NCBI GenBank assembly: GCA_002281875.1
Contig: NCHN01000006.1
Span: forward strand, 28,074-92,073
DNA: 64,000 bases
Source of the DNA: Sphingobacteriia bacterium 24-36-13
GTDB lineage: Bacteria; Bacteroidota; Bacteroidia; Chitinophagales; Chitinophagaceae
Direction: 5' to 3'
In this document: piece by piece, positions 28,235 to 35,570 of the stretch
How positions within the stretch are numbered: the first letter of the stretch is position 1
How the letters are laid out: every line of letters begins with the position of its first letter
Translations under genes and position numbers: made by a program
The notes under the pieces: model-generated
What the model saw: the letters and a program-made list of their open reading frames with translations, nothing else
Databases searched by the model: none
What the model was told of the DNA's origin: nothing

Positions 28235-28252
28235 CAAATAAATGTTTATTTG
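28235..28252. promoter_or_regulatory. Perfect 18-bp palindrome in the gmk upstream region
   Basis: CAAATAAA and TTTATTTG flank a TG dinucleotide, 16 bases before the gmk start. The loop is too small for an RNA hairpin, so a dimeric repressor or activator site is more likely. The right arm resembles a -7 element but lacks the A of TAnnTTTG. Confidence 0.35.
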
Positions 28253-28268
28253 CAGAAACAATTAATGA

Positions 28269-28844
28269 ATGGCAGCCGATAGTCGTAAAATCATCATTAT
28301 TGCCGCGCCGTCTGGTTCAGGCAAAACTTCTATTACCCGATTCTTATTGCAGAAATATCCTGCTTTGAGTTTATCCATATCTGCAGCAACAAGAAAACCC
28401 AGGGGCGAAGAAAAAGATGGGGTGCATTATCATTTTATTTCTGAAGATGACTTCAAACACAAAATTGAAGAGAACGCTTTTGTAGAATGGGAAATGGTAT
28501 ACGAAGGCAGTTATTACGGCACTTTAAAAGCAGAATTGGAGCGAATTTGGAACTTGGGTAAGACCCCCATTTTAGACATTGATGTAAAAGGCGCCATTCA
28601 CTTACAAGACCAGTTCCCCAATCGTTGCTTGTCCATATTTATTGAGCCACCTTCTGTGGCAGAGTTAAAAAAACGATTAGAAAGCAGAGGTACCGAAACG
28701 GCACAGAGCCTTGCGAATCGAGTGAATAAAGCCAGTTATGAGCTCTCTTTCAAAAATCATTTTCATAAAAATATTTTGAATGATGACTTAGAGCGAGCAT
28801 GTATAGAAACCGAACAAGTAATCAAAGAATTCCTCGGTTGGTAA
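28269..28844 (+). CDS. gmk: Guanylate kinase
   Basis: This enzyme phosphorylates GMP to GDP in the cytoplasm. The P-loop is in AAPSGSGKTSI (about residues 12-20), followed by the GMP-binding region SISAATRKPRGEEKDGVHYHF and EWEMVYEGSYYGT. The LDIDVKGA and FIEPPS strands also match. The 191-residue length is standard. A 12-bp inverted repeat lies just beyond its stop. Confidence 0.96.
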   Translation: MAADSRKIIIIAAPSGSGKTSITRFLLQKYPALSLSISAATRKPRGEEKDGVHYHFISEDDFKHKIEENAFVEWEMVYEGSYYGTLKAELERIWNLGKTPILDIDVKGAIHLQDQFPNRCLSIFIEPPSVAELKKRLESRGTETAQSLANRVNKASYELSFKNHFHKNILNDDLERACIETEQVIKEFLGW

Positions 28845-28862
28845 GCAGCGATAGCCTATACA

Positions 28863-28910
28863 AGAAATACCTTCATTGACGAATAAGTACTTGCCAAAGA
28901 AGGTATTTCT
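28863..28910. terminator. Inverted repeat between convergent gmk and lysS
   Basis: AGAAATACCTTC pairs perfectly with GAAGGTATTTCT (12 bp) across a 24-base loop. No T-run follows on either strand, so if it ends transcription it does so without a classical U-tract. Its position between two facing genes suggests a bidirectional 3'-end structure that protects or terminates both messages. Confidence 0.5.
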
Positions 28911-28938
28911 AATTTATATATCCTGATTTATTTGTAGA

Positions 28939-30465
28939 CTAATCCTCGAATTTTTCTGGTCTCATTTGTGGAAATAGCAACACGTCTTGAATAGATGCTT
29001 GGTTCGTCATCATCATACACAAGCGATCAATTCCTATACCTATCCCTGATGTAGGTGGCATACCATATTCCAATGCTCTTAAAAAGTCGTAATCAATAAA
29101 CATGGCTTCATCGTCTCCTCTTTCCATTAATTTAACCTGCTCTTCAAAACGTTCGCGTTGGTCAATTGGGTCGTTTAACTCGGTGTATGCATTGGCCAAC
29201 TCTTTTCCATTTACCATTAATTCAAAACGCTCTACTAGTCCAGGCTTGCTTCTATGTTTCTTAGTAAGTGGGCTCATTTCAACCGGATAATCAATAATGA
29301 ATGTGGGTTGTACATAAGTGTGTTCACTAGTAGCTCCAAAAATTTCATCAATCAACTTTCCTTTACCAATAGTAGGAGGCACGTCTATTTTTAATTGCTT
29401 ACAAACTTCTCTTAAGCCGGCTTCGTCCATTTCACTTACATCAATACCGGTATTCTCTTTAATGGAATCATGAATGCTGATTCTTTTAAATGGCGCTTTA
29501 AAACTGATTACTTTATCGCCCAACTGTACATCTGTAGTGCCATGGATAGTTAAAGCAATCTTTTCGAATAACTGTTCGGTTATTTCCATCATCCAGATAT
29601 AATCCTTATAAGCAGTATACCACTCTAAAACGGTAAACTCTGGATTATGGGTTCTGTCCATGCCCTCGTTTCTAAAGTTGCGACTAAACTCGTACACCCA
29701 ATCAAATCCTCCTACAATCAAACGCTTTAAATACAATTCATTGGCAATCCTCAAATAAAAGGGTACATCCAAAGCATTGTGATGGGTAATAAATGGACGC
29801 GCTGCTGCACCACCTGGGATGGCTTGCAAAACAGGGGTGTCTACTTCAATAGCACCTTGCGCATTTAAATATTCGCGAATGGTATTGATGATTTTAGTTC
29901 TCTTTACAAATGTGTCTTTCACATCTGGGTTGATGATTAGGTCTGCATAGCGTTGACGGTAACGAAATTCGGGATCGGTTACTGCATCAAAAATATTTCC
30001 TTCTTCATCGCGCTTAACAACCGGTAATGGCTTTAATGATTTAGTTAACAAAGTGATGGTTTGTGCATGCACAGAAGTTTCACCTGTTTTAGTAATAAAT
30101 GCATAACCAGTGCATCCAATAATATCTCCTAAATCTAATCCGTGTTTAACTACGTTGTCCCAAAATGATTTGTCTTCCTCCGGACAAATATCATCTCGCT
30201 TCACATACAATTGAATGATTCCCTTGCTGTCTTGAATCTTAATAAAGAAAACTTTTCCTTTATCGTTGATGCTCATAATTCTACCTGCCACACATAGATT
30301 TGTAAACTGATCTTTGGTTTCTTCGGTGTAATTATTTTTAATGTCTGTAGAGAAACTATTTACCGGATACAGTGGTGCGGGAAATGGATCAATACCTGCT
30401 GCTTGCAATTTTGCAAGCTTCTCTCTTCTAATTAATTCCTGTTCGGAAAAATGTACTTCGCTCAT
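28939..30465 (-). CDS. lysS: Lysyl-tRNA synthetase, class II
   Basis: LysRS charges tRNA-Lys. The OB-fold anticodon-binding domain spans about residues 50-145, beginning with VAGRIMSINDKGKVFFI-like sequence. The class II catalytic core follows: motif 1 near VDTPVLQAIPGGAAARPF, motif 2 FRNEGMDRTHNPEFT and motif 3 GIGIGIDRL. Length is about 508 residues from the ATG giving MSEVHFSEQE. An upstream in-frame extension has no family similarity. The upstream leader carries two hairpins described separately. Confidence 0.96.
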   Translation of the reverse strand: MSEVHFSEQELIRREKLAKLQAAGIDPFPAPLYPVNSFSTDIKNNYTEETKDQFTNLCVAGRIMSINDKGKVFFIKIQDSKGIIQLYVKRDDICPEEDKSFWDNVVKHGLDLGDIIGCTGYAFITKTGETSVHAQTITLLTKSLKPLPVVKRDEEGNIFDAVTDPEFRYRQRYADLIINPDVKDTFVKRTKIINTIREYLNAQGAIEVDTPVLQAIPGGAAARPFITHHNALDVPFYLRIANELYLKRLIVGGFDWVYEFSRNFRNEGMDRTHNPEFTVLEWYTAYKDYIWMMEITEQLFEKIALTIHGTTDVQLGDKVISFKAPFKRISIHDSIKENTGIDVSEMDEAGLREVCKQLKIDVPPTIGKGKLIDEIFGATSEHTYVQPTFIIDYPVEMSPLTKKHRSKPGLVERFELMVNGKELANAYTELNDPIDQRERFEEQVKLMERGDDEAMFIDYDFLRALEYGMPPTSGIGIGIDRLCMMMTNQASIQDVLLFPQMRPEKFED

Positions 30466-30497
30466 AAATTCAATGTTGTAATTAGTACAAAACAAAA

Positions 30498-30515
30498 GTC
30501 TCGCAGAAGCGAGAC
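30498..30515 (-). promoter_or_regulatory. Terminator-like hairpin in the lysS leader
   Basis: On the minus strand GTCTCGC-TTCT-GCGAGAC forms a 7-bp GC-rich stem and is followed by TTTTGTTTTG. It lies 33-50 bases before the lysS start. No minus-strand gene lies upstream that would need a terminator here, so it looks like an attenuator, a processed leader or the end of a short RNA. Confidence 0.5.
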
Positions 30516-30542
30516 CTTGTATATGGATGGGTTAGTAAGTAC

Positions 30543-30560
30543 AGGGAAACGCATTTCCCT
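30543..30560 (-). promoter_or_regulatory. 5'-end hairpin of the putative lysS leader
   Basis: AGGGAAA and TTTCCCT pair over 7 bp around a four-base loop. With the promoter proposed just upstream, the transcript would begin at or within a base or two of this stem, the arrangement of a stabilising 5' hairpin. Confidence 0.4.
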
Positions 30561-30563
30561 ACA

Positions 30564-30596
30564 CAATATTAAAAAGACTTTTAACTTATTCAAAAA
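30564..30596 (-). promoter_or_regulatory. lysS: Candidate promoter for lysS (Bacteroidota type)
   Basis: On the minus strand TTTTTG is followed after 19 bases by TAATATTG. This agrees with the TTTG-N19-TAnnTTTG pattern at all but one position of the -7 box. It would start transcription near 30558, giving a leader of about 93 bases. Confidence 0.5.
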
Positions 30597-30904
30597 TTTT
30601 TTTAAACAATTTTATTAACATTTTAGTTCCAAATGTGAATTCAGCGCTTTTTTACTGATTCCGAAAAGCATTTTTTTCATCAAAAAATTGTGTACTTAAA
30701 ATGGTGAATCTTTTTTTTAATGCGATGAAACATAGATGAATAAAGCGTTTCATAGATATGCATTTTTTTTGATCATTCATGTTTTACGTTCAAATGCATC
30801 GTGTATAATTCAATTTTGTTGAAGAAGATTTTGCTAGAATCACTAAAAAAAAAATTTCGGGAAAGCACAGCATATTACCTTTATTGTCGATTAAAACCAG
30901 CCAA
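30597..30904. other. AT-rich intergenic region between lysS and the LpxD-like gene
   Basis: I see no gene in these 308 bases. They hold many runs of A and T, an inverted repeat ATGAAAC/GTTTCAT at 30725-30753, and a weak GCTTTT/AAAAGC stem at 30646-30669 followed by seven T residues on the plus strand. The promoter of the LpxD-like gene should lie in the right half, but no consensus TAnnTTTG box is convincing. Confidence 0.5.
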
Positions 30905-31852
30905 ATGAAGTTTCCATCACCAGTATCCGTTTCTTGGATGTCTACTTTTATTAATGCTACCGCTGCAGGAAATACCAATGCATCCATTTTAGGAATCAAT
31001 GAAATTCATAAAGTTGAAAAAGGTGATTTGGTATTTGTTGATCATCCAAAATATTATGATACTTGTTTAAATAGTGCTGCTGATTTTATTATTATTAATA
31101 CTGCTGATGTTGAAATTCCAAATGGGAAAACCATTTTTATTGTTGCAGACCCTTTTGAAGCGTACTTGAAAATTGTACAACATTTTAGTCCCTTTATTCC
31201 AGCAACAGATGCAATTGATTCTAGTTTACAATTAGGAGAAAATTCTATTATCATGCCCAATGTATTCATTGGAAAAAATGTAGTGATCGGAAATAATACC
31301 ATCATTCATCCGAATGTTACTATTCATGCAAATACAAAAATTGGAAGTAATGTAATTATACAATCAGGATCGGTAATTGGTGGTGATGCATTTTATTATA
31401 ACACTAAAAAGAACAGACCTGTTTGGTATAAAAAAATGTTGAGTTGTGGTAATGTGGTGATTGAAGATGATGTAGAAATTGGAACGGGTTGTATGATTGA
31501 TCGGGGGGTAACTGCAGAAACTAGAATTGGTCAAGGAACTAAAATTGACAATATGGTTCATATTGGTCATGATGTTACCGTAGGAAAAAATTGTTTGTTT
31601 GCCGCACAAGTTGGAATTGCTGGTGGAACCATTATTGAAGATGGTGTAACGCTCTGGGGTCAGGTGGGTGTCAGTAAAACTTTAACTATCGGTGCTAATG
31701 CGGTGGTCTTAGCACAAAGCGGTGTTCCCTCCTCTTTGGCAGGAGGAAAAACCTACTTTGGCTATCCAGCAGAAGATGCTTCCCTTAAGCGCAGAGAATT
31801 GGTTTGGATCAAACGCATTCCTGAACTATGGAAAAAGGTGATGGAATCATAA
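30905..31852 (+). CDS. LpxD-like UDP-3-O-acyl-glucosamine N-acyltransferase
   Basis: About 315 residues with an N-terminal LpxD uridine-binding-like domain (about 1-100) and then a left-handed beta-helix of hexapeptide repeats (about 105-285, e.g. IGKNVVIGNNTIIHPNV). The catalytic His sits in HIGHDVTVGKNCLFAAQVG, matching the LpxD active-site turn. LpxD adds the third acyl chain in lipid A synthesis. Bacteroidota often carry a second, shorter LpxD-like protein, and this may be that one. The ATG giving MKFPSPVSVSWM was chosen. Confidence 0.85.
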   Translation: MKFPSPVSVSWMSTFINATAAGNTNASILGINEIHKVEKGDLVFVDHPKYYDTCLNSAADFIIINTADVEIPNGKTIFIVADPFEAYLKIVQHFSPFIPATDAIDSSLQLGENSIIMPNVFIGKNVVIGNNTIIHPNVTIHANTKIGSNVIIQSGSVIGGDAFYYNTKKNRPVWYKKMLSCGNVVIEDDVEIGTGCMIDRGVTAETRIGQGTKIDNMVHIGHDVTVGKNCLFAAQVGIAGGTIIEDGVTLWGQVGVSKTLTIGANAVVLAQSGVPSSLAGGKTYFGYPAEDASLKRRELVWIKRIPELWKKVMES

Positions 31853-32821
31853 TTGGTATTTCTGCTTCAATTCTCCACAGATTCGATGAATTGATTCAGA
31901 CAATGGGGTGTAAGTAAAGTCTGGAAATGCTTTCAATAATTTAGAATTGTTGAAACTCACTTTAGCCCTTGCTGTTTTGGCTGTTTCCTTTGTTAATAAA
32001 GGGTCTTTCCCACTGAAAAAAGCTTTAATTGCTTCTAATCGCCAAACAATTGCTGCGAGCAATGGGGTTACTTTTTTATGCGGTGGCTTTTTGTGAAAGG
32101 TGGTTGCAATCAACCCAAATATGTCTTTATAATACGCATTGTGTCCGCTCAAAATAAAACGTTCTCCATTAATGGAACTATCCATCAATAAGACCATTGC
32201 TTTTACAACGTCTTTTACATCTACAAAACCGCTCATGCCTTCGGTATACCAAGGAAATTCATTATAAGCAGATTTAAAAATGCCCGAAGATCCGCCTTCC
32301 CAATCTCCATTTCCTAAAATAATTACAGGATTCACTACTACAACTGAAAGACCTTCACTCATGCCTCTCCAAACTTCCATTTCTGACAAGTATTTTGTCT
32401 TACCATATTCACTATTACTAGTTTCTGGCGTCCAATTCATCGTTTCATCAATTGGCTTGTCTTCTCTAATTCTTCCTAATGCTGCCACAGAACTTACAAA
32501 GAGTAATCGTTTTACGCCTTTATTAATGCATGCATTAACCACGTTCGCGGTGCCCTCAATATTGGTATGCTGCATGGCAGCTTTTTTAGCTGGATTAAAA
32601 GAAACTACAGCAGCGCAATGGTACACTTGGTCTACTTGGTCCATGGATTCTTCTAATGCCACCACATCCAATATATCTCCCTTAATCCATTCTACCCCCT
32701 CAATATTATTAATTGTTGGTATGGTATTTCTATACAATGCTTTTACTGATTGCCCTGCTTGAATAAGCTGTTGCAGTAAATGAGAACCAACTAAGCCAGA
32801 GGCACCGGTTACTAATATCAT
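31847..32821 (-). CDS. NAD-dependent epimerase/dehydratase (extended SDR)
   Basis: The Rossmann nucleotide motif is VTGASGLVGSHLL at residue 4 onward, and the catalytic Tyr-x3-Lys is in SEYGKTKYLSE near residue 140. The FVSSVAALG strand supplies the Ser. Length and sequence resemble dihydroflavonol-reductase-like or sugar-nucleotide epimerases; the substrate is unknown. Its start overlaps the end of the Fur-family gene by 4 bases, and its stop overlaps that of the LpxD-like gene by 6. Confidence 0.85.
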   Translation of the reverse strand: MILVTGASGLVGSHLLQQLIQAGQSVKALYRNTIPTINNIEGVEWIKGDILDVVALEESMDQVDQVYHCAAVVSFNPAKKAAMQHTNIEGTANVVNACINKGVKRLLFVSSVAALGRIREDKPIDETMNWTPETSNSEYGKTKYLSEMEVWRGMSEGLSVVVVNPVIILGNGDWEGGSSGIFKSAYNEFPWYTEGMSGFVDVKDVVKAMVLLMDSSINGERFILSGHNAYYKDIFGLIATTFHKKPPHKKVTPLLAAIVWRLEAIKAFFSGKDPLLTKETAKTARAKVSFNNSKLLKAFPDFTYTPLSESIHRICGELKQKYQL

Positions 32822-33237
32822 TGTTCACATTTATTACATGTTCCACTTATAACCAAGTCTGTTTGAACTGCGTTGAAACCCTTTGGCAGCTTTACTTTTG
32901 GAACACTTACTTCATCAATACAATAGGTGGTTCCGCAGTCGTCACAAATAAAATGTACATGGTCATCGTGGTGATGTCCTGCTGCGCATTCGTCTTTGCA
33001 AAGTGCATAACGAACAGAATTATCTGAAGTAGGAATGGTATGTATAATTCCTTTTTCTACAAATGTTTGTAGTGTTCTGTAAATGGTTACCCGATCAAAA
33101 TCTTCACTACTTTTTTGTTCAATGTCACCATGAGCTAGTGCATTGCCTGTTTCCCAGAAAAGAGAAAGTATCTTTTTTCTTGCTTCAGTAATGCTGAGCT
33201 GGTGTTTTCTTAAAATCTCTGTTATTTTAGCCTGCAT
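32818..33237 (-). CDS. Fur-family transcriptional regulator (Fur/Zur/PerR type)
   Basis: The 139 residues carry the winged-helix DNA-binding part (about 1-80, with FDRVTIYRTLQTFVEKGII) and the dimerisation part. The latter has a His-rich metal site (AAGHHHDDHVHFIC) and two CxxC structural zinc pairs (CDDCG and CNKCE). The family represses metal uptake genes when loaded with iron, zinc or manganese. The metal cannot be decided here. The nearby MerC gene and a palindrome in its promoter suggest a metal-transport regulon. It sits between SCO and an SDR in one operon. Confidence 0.9.
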   Translation of the reverse strand: MQAKITEILRKHQLSITEARKKILSLFWETGNALAHGDIEQKSSEDFDRVTIYRTLQTFVEKGIIHTIPTSDNSVRYALCKDECAAGHHHDDHVHFICDDCGTTYCIDEVSVPKVKLPKGFNAVQTDLVISGTCNKCEQ

Positions 33238-33245
33238 TAATAATG

Positions 33246-33902
33246 CTATGGATTGTTATTAAAAATTCCATTTACAAAATTGCTATTGGCCGACCTTTCT
33301 TTAAGCAATTCCTGAATGTCTAACTTTAGTTTTTCTATCTCATCTTTTTTAAGCCCATCATAAATTTGAGAGCGAACTTTTCCATCTCTATCTACCAAAG
33401 CAAAAAATTGTGTATGAATAAACTGGTCCTCAATTTTATCTACACTGTTTTTGGGGTCATCTAATAAATAAGCACTTCGTGCAATTTGATACAGACTATC
33501 TTTTCTACCTGTTACCATCACCCATTTTCTAGGGTCTATCTTTAATGAATCTGAGTAATGTTTTAATCTTGGAACCGAATCTGTTTCAGGATCACAAGTA
33601 TGTGCTAAAATCATAAAGTCGGGCTCAGATTTAAATGTTTCATAAATCCCCTTCATATTATTGTTCATTTTAGGACAGATTCCTTTACAGCTGGTAAAGA
33701 AATATTCCACAACCGTTACTTTGCCTAGTAAGTCTCTGTCATTAAACGGTAGCCCTTCTTGGGTGGTGAATTGAAATGGCTTCACGTAACTAATTACTGA
33801 AAGCTTTCTCTTCCACTTATCTGTTCCCCTAAATAGGAAAAAATAAAATGCGCCCAATAAAACCAAAAAGAATCCTAGATACACCAATACTCGCTTACTC
33901 AT
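33246..33902 (-). CDS. SCO1/SenC family protein (copper chaperone)
   Basis: A membrane anchor (about residues 5-24) precedes a thioredoxin-like SCO domain. The copper-binding CxxxC is in FTSCKGICPKM near residue 74-78, and the partner His is in FIHTQFFALVDRDG. SCO proteins deliver copper to the CuA site of cytochrome oxidase or act as thiol reductants in the periplasm. No oxidase genes are adjacent. It is the first gene of the SCO-Fur-SDR unit and is divergent from merC. Confidence 0.92.
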   Translation of the reverse strand: MSKRVLVYLGFFLVLLGAFYFFLFRGTDKWKRKLSVISYVKPFQFTTQEGLPFNDRDLLGKVTVVEYFFTSCKGICPKMNNNMKGIYETFKSEPDFMILAHTCDPETDSVPRLKHYSDSLKIDPRKWVMVTGRKDSLYQIARSAYLLDDPKNSVDKIEDQFIHTQFFALVDRDGKVRSQIYDGLKKDEIEKLKLDIQELLKERSANSNFVNGIFNNNP

Positions 33903-33947
33903 AGTCTAAATTATTTGGTAAAGGTAAGATAGATTTACAACAAATAT

Positions 33948-33978
33948 TTTGCAACAAAGTTGCATTGTTGTAGTTTTG
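33948..33978 (+). promoter_or_regulatory. Consensus promoter of the MerC gene
   Basis: TTTG, 19 bases, then TAGTTTTG exactly fits the Bacteroidota TTTG-N19-TAnnTTTG promoter. The -7 box ends 6 bases before the first ATG, so transcription would begin at or next to that codon. The mRNA would then be leaderless, or translation starts at the second Met at 33997. Confidence 0.7.
33950..33964. promoter_or_regulatory. Candidate Fur/Zur-family operator
   Basis: TGCAAC-AAA-GTTGCA is a perfect 6-3-6 inverted repeat. It sits inside the spacer of the merC promoter, so a bound repressor would block polymerase. A Fur-family gene lies less than 1 kb away in the divergent unit. Assignment to that regulator is an inference. 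Confidence 0.55.
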
Positions 33979-33984
33979 CACTAA

Positions 33985-34377
33985 ATGAAATTCAAGATGA
34001 ATTGGGACGCTTTGGGAATTGCTACTTCGGTGGCTTGTGCTATACATTGTGCCCTATTACCCCTATTTTTAAGTAGTTTACCCTTATTTGGGGTAAATAT
34101 TATTGAAAATATTCGTTTCGAATATTTTATGATTGCTTTAGCCTTTGTTGTAGGTATTTATGCTTTATACCATGGTTTTAAAAAGCATCATCATAGCTGG
34201 TGGCCAATCAGTTTGTTTTCTTTGGGCATCTTGTTTTTAATAGTTAAAGTTAATTTCCACGATTTAGAATTAATCCTCTTAATTCCTTCTGTTGGACTAA
34301 TAATTGTTGCTCATTATTTAAACTTTAAGCTTTGCCGTGTTCATGACCATGCTCATAAGGATGATTGTGCACATTAA
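33985..34377 (+). CDS. MerC domain membrane protein
   Basis: Four hydrophobic segments in 130 residues and the CxxxC metal-binding pair (Cys18 and Cys22 in SVACAIHC) define the MerC family, first known from mercury uptake. The C-terminus is rich in His and Cys (HDHAHKDDCAH), which suggests handling of zinc or copper. Bacteroidota members are rarely near mercury genes, and here too no merA or merR is present. Start may be at 33985 or at the second Met, 33997. Confidence 0.85.
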   Translation: MKFKMNWDALGIATSVACAIHCALLPLFLSSLPLFGVNIIENIRFEYFMIALAFVVGIYALYHGFKKHHHSWWPISLFSLGILFLIVKVNFHDLELILLIPSVGLIIVAHYLNFKLCRVHDHAHKDDCAH

Positions 34378-34396
34378 TTGAAAAGGGCTATCTTTA
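34365..34396 (+). promoter_or_regulatory. Candidate promoter for the FIST gene
   Basis: TTG followed after 21 bases by TATCTTTA, one base off TAnnTTTG. It overlaps the 3' end of merC and lies 19 bases before the FIST start. Support is only moderate. Confidence 0.3.
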
Positions 34397-34415
34397 AGTA
34401 TAAAGAATATGTTTA

Positions 34416-35557
34416 ATGAAAACGGCCCAGCTTCAATTTGGTTCAGGTATATGGAAAGTAGATAATATCCCAGCAGATTTTCCAACCGATAAGGCACAGT
34501 TAGTACTCGTTTTTGGTTCGGGTGAATTGGTAACCAGCCAATCCTTATTTGATAATATCCGATCAAAATTTCCGCATGCAGATATTGTTAGTTGTTCAAC
34601 TGCTGGTGAAATATTGCACAACGAAGTGTATGATGAATCTGCTGTAGTAACTGCTGTTTACTTTGAAAAAGCCACCGTAAAATCGGTATCTGTAGAGATA
34701 AATAAAAACGTAAATAGTTTTGAAACAGGTAAGTCTTTAATGAGTCTTTTGAACCAAGATGATTTAGTATCGGTATTGGTTATTTCTGAAGGGTCTTTTG
34801 TGAATGGATCTGACCTTGTAGGAGGATTCAATGAATTAAATAGTAATAATTTCCCGTTACTGGTGGTTTAGCTGGCGATGCTGCGCGATTTGCAAAAACA
34901 CAGGTTGGATTAAATACGATAGCAAAGGAAGGAACAGTAGTAGCAATTGGATTTTACGGTACTAATTTAGCCATAGGGCATAGTTCTTTTGGTGGTTGGG
35001 ATGAGTTTGGAAAAGAAAGAGTTATAACCAAATCTACCAAGAATGTATTGTATGAAATTGATGGAAAAAAAGCGTTGGATTTATACAAAGAATACTTGGG
35101 CCCATATGTTGATGAGCTACCTGGTTCTGCATTATTATTCCCTATTTCACTGAGAACCAGTGATGCAGATAAAAATTTAGTTAGAACTATTTTAAATGTT
35201 AACGAAGAAGATGGTTCTATGATATTTGCAGGCAATATGCCAGAGGGAAGTAGGTTAAGATTGATGAAAGTGAATTTTGAAAAAGTGATTAATGGATCTT
35301 CTATTGCTGCTACCAATACTTCTTTAATGCATAAAGATCATAAAGCTGAGTTAGCTATATTAATTAGTTGTGTGGGTAGAAAACTGATTTTGCAGGATCG
35401 AACTTCAGAGGAAGTTCAGGCTGCCCAAAAAGTGTTTGGCAACAATACTGCAATTACTGGTTTTTATTCTTATGGCGAATTATCTCCCTTTAATCCTGGT
35501 TCAAATTGTGAGTTGCACAATCAAACCATGACTATTACTACATTTACAGAATTATAA
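34416..35557 (+). pseudogene. FIST N/C-domain sensor protein, broken by a 1-base frameshift
   Basis: The intact gene would give about 380 residues: a FIST_N domain (VLVFGSGELVTSQ, SCSTAGEIL) and a FIST_C domain (from about residue 215 to the end, with ITGFYSYGELSPF). The first frame ends at 34871 after reading FPLLVV. Moving one base at the TTCCCGTT run (34851-34858) instead gives P-V-T-G-G-L-A-G-D, the strongly conserved FIST signature, and the frame then runs open to the end. A single deleted base in the Pro codon explains this. FIST proteins bind small ligands, perhaps amino acids, and feed signalling proteins such as the kinase 13 bases downstream. Confidence 0.88.
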
Positions 35558-35570
35558 TTATTGCTACTGA

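Noticed and set aside
28863-28910. Classical Rho-independent terminator for gmk or lysS
   Set aside because: The 12-bp repeat is clear, but there is no T-run on either strand and the loop is 24 bases. I kept it only as a possible 3'-end structure.
33985-34377. Mercury resistance locus
   Set aside because: MerC alone is not enough. No merA, merR, merT or merP is nearby, and Bacteroidota MerC-like proteins are common without them.
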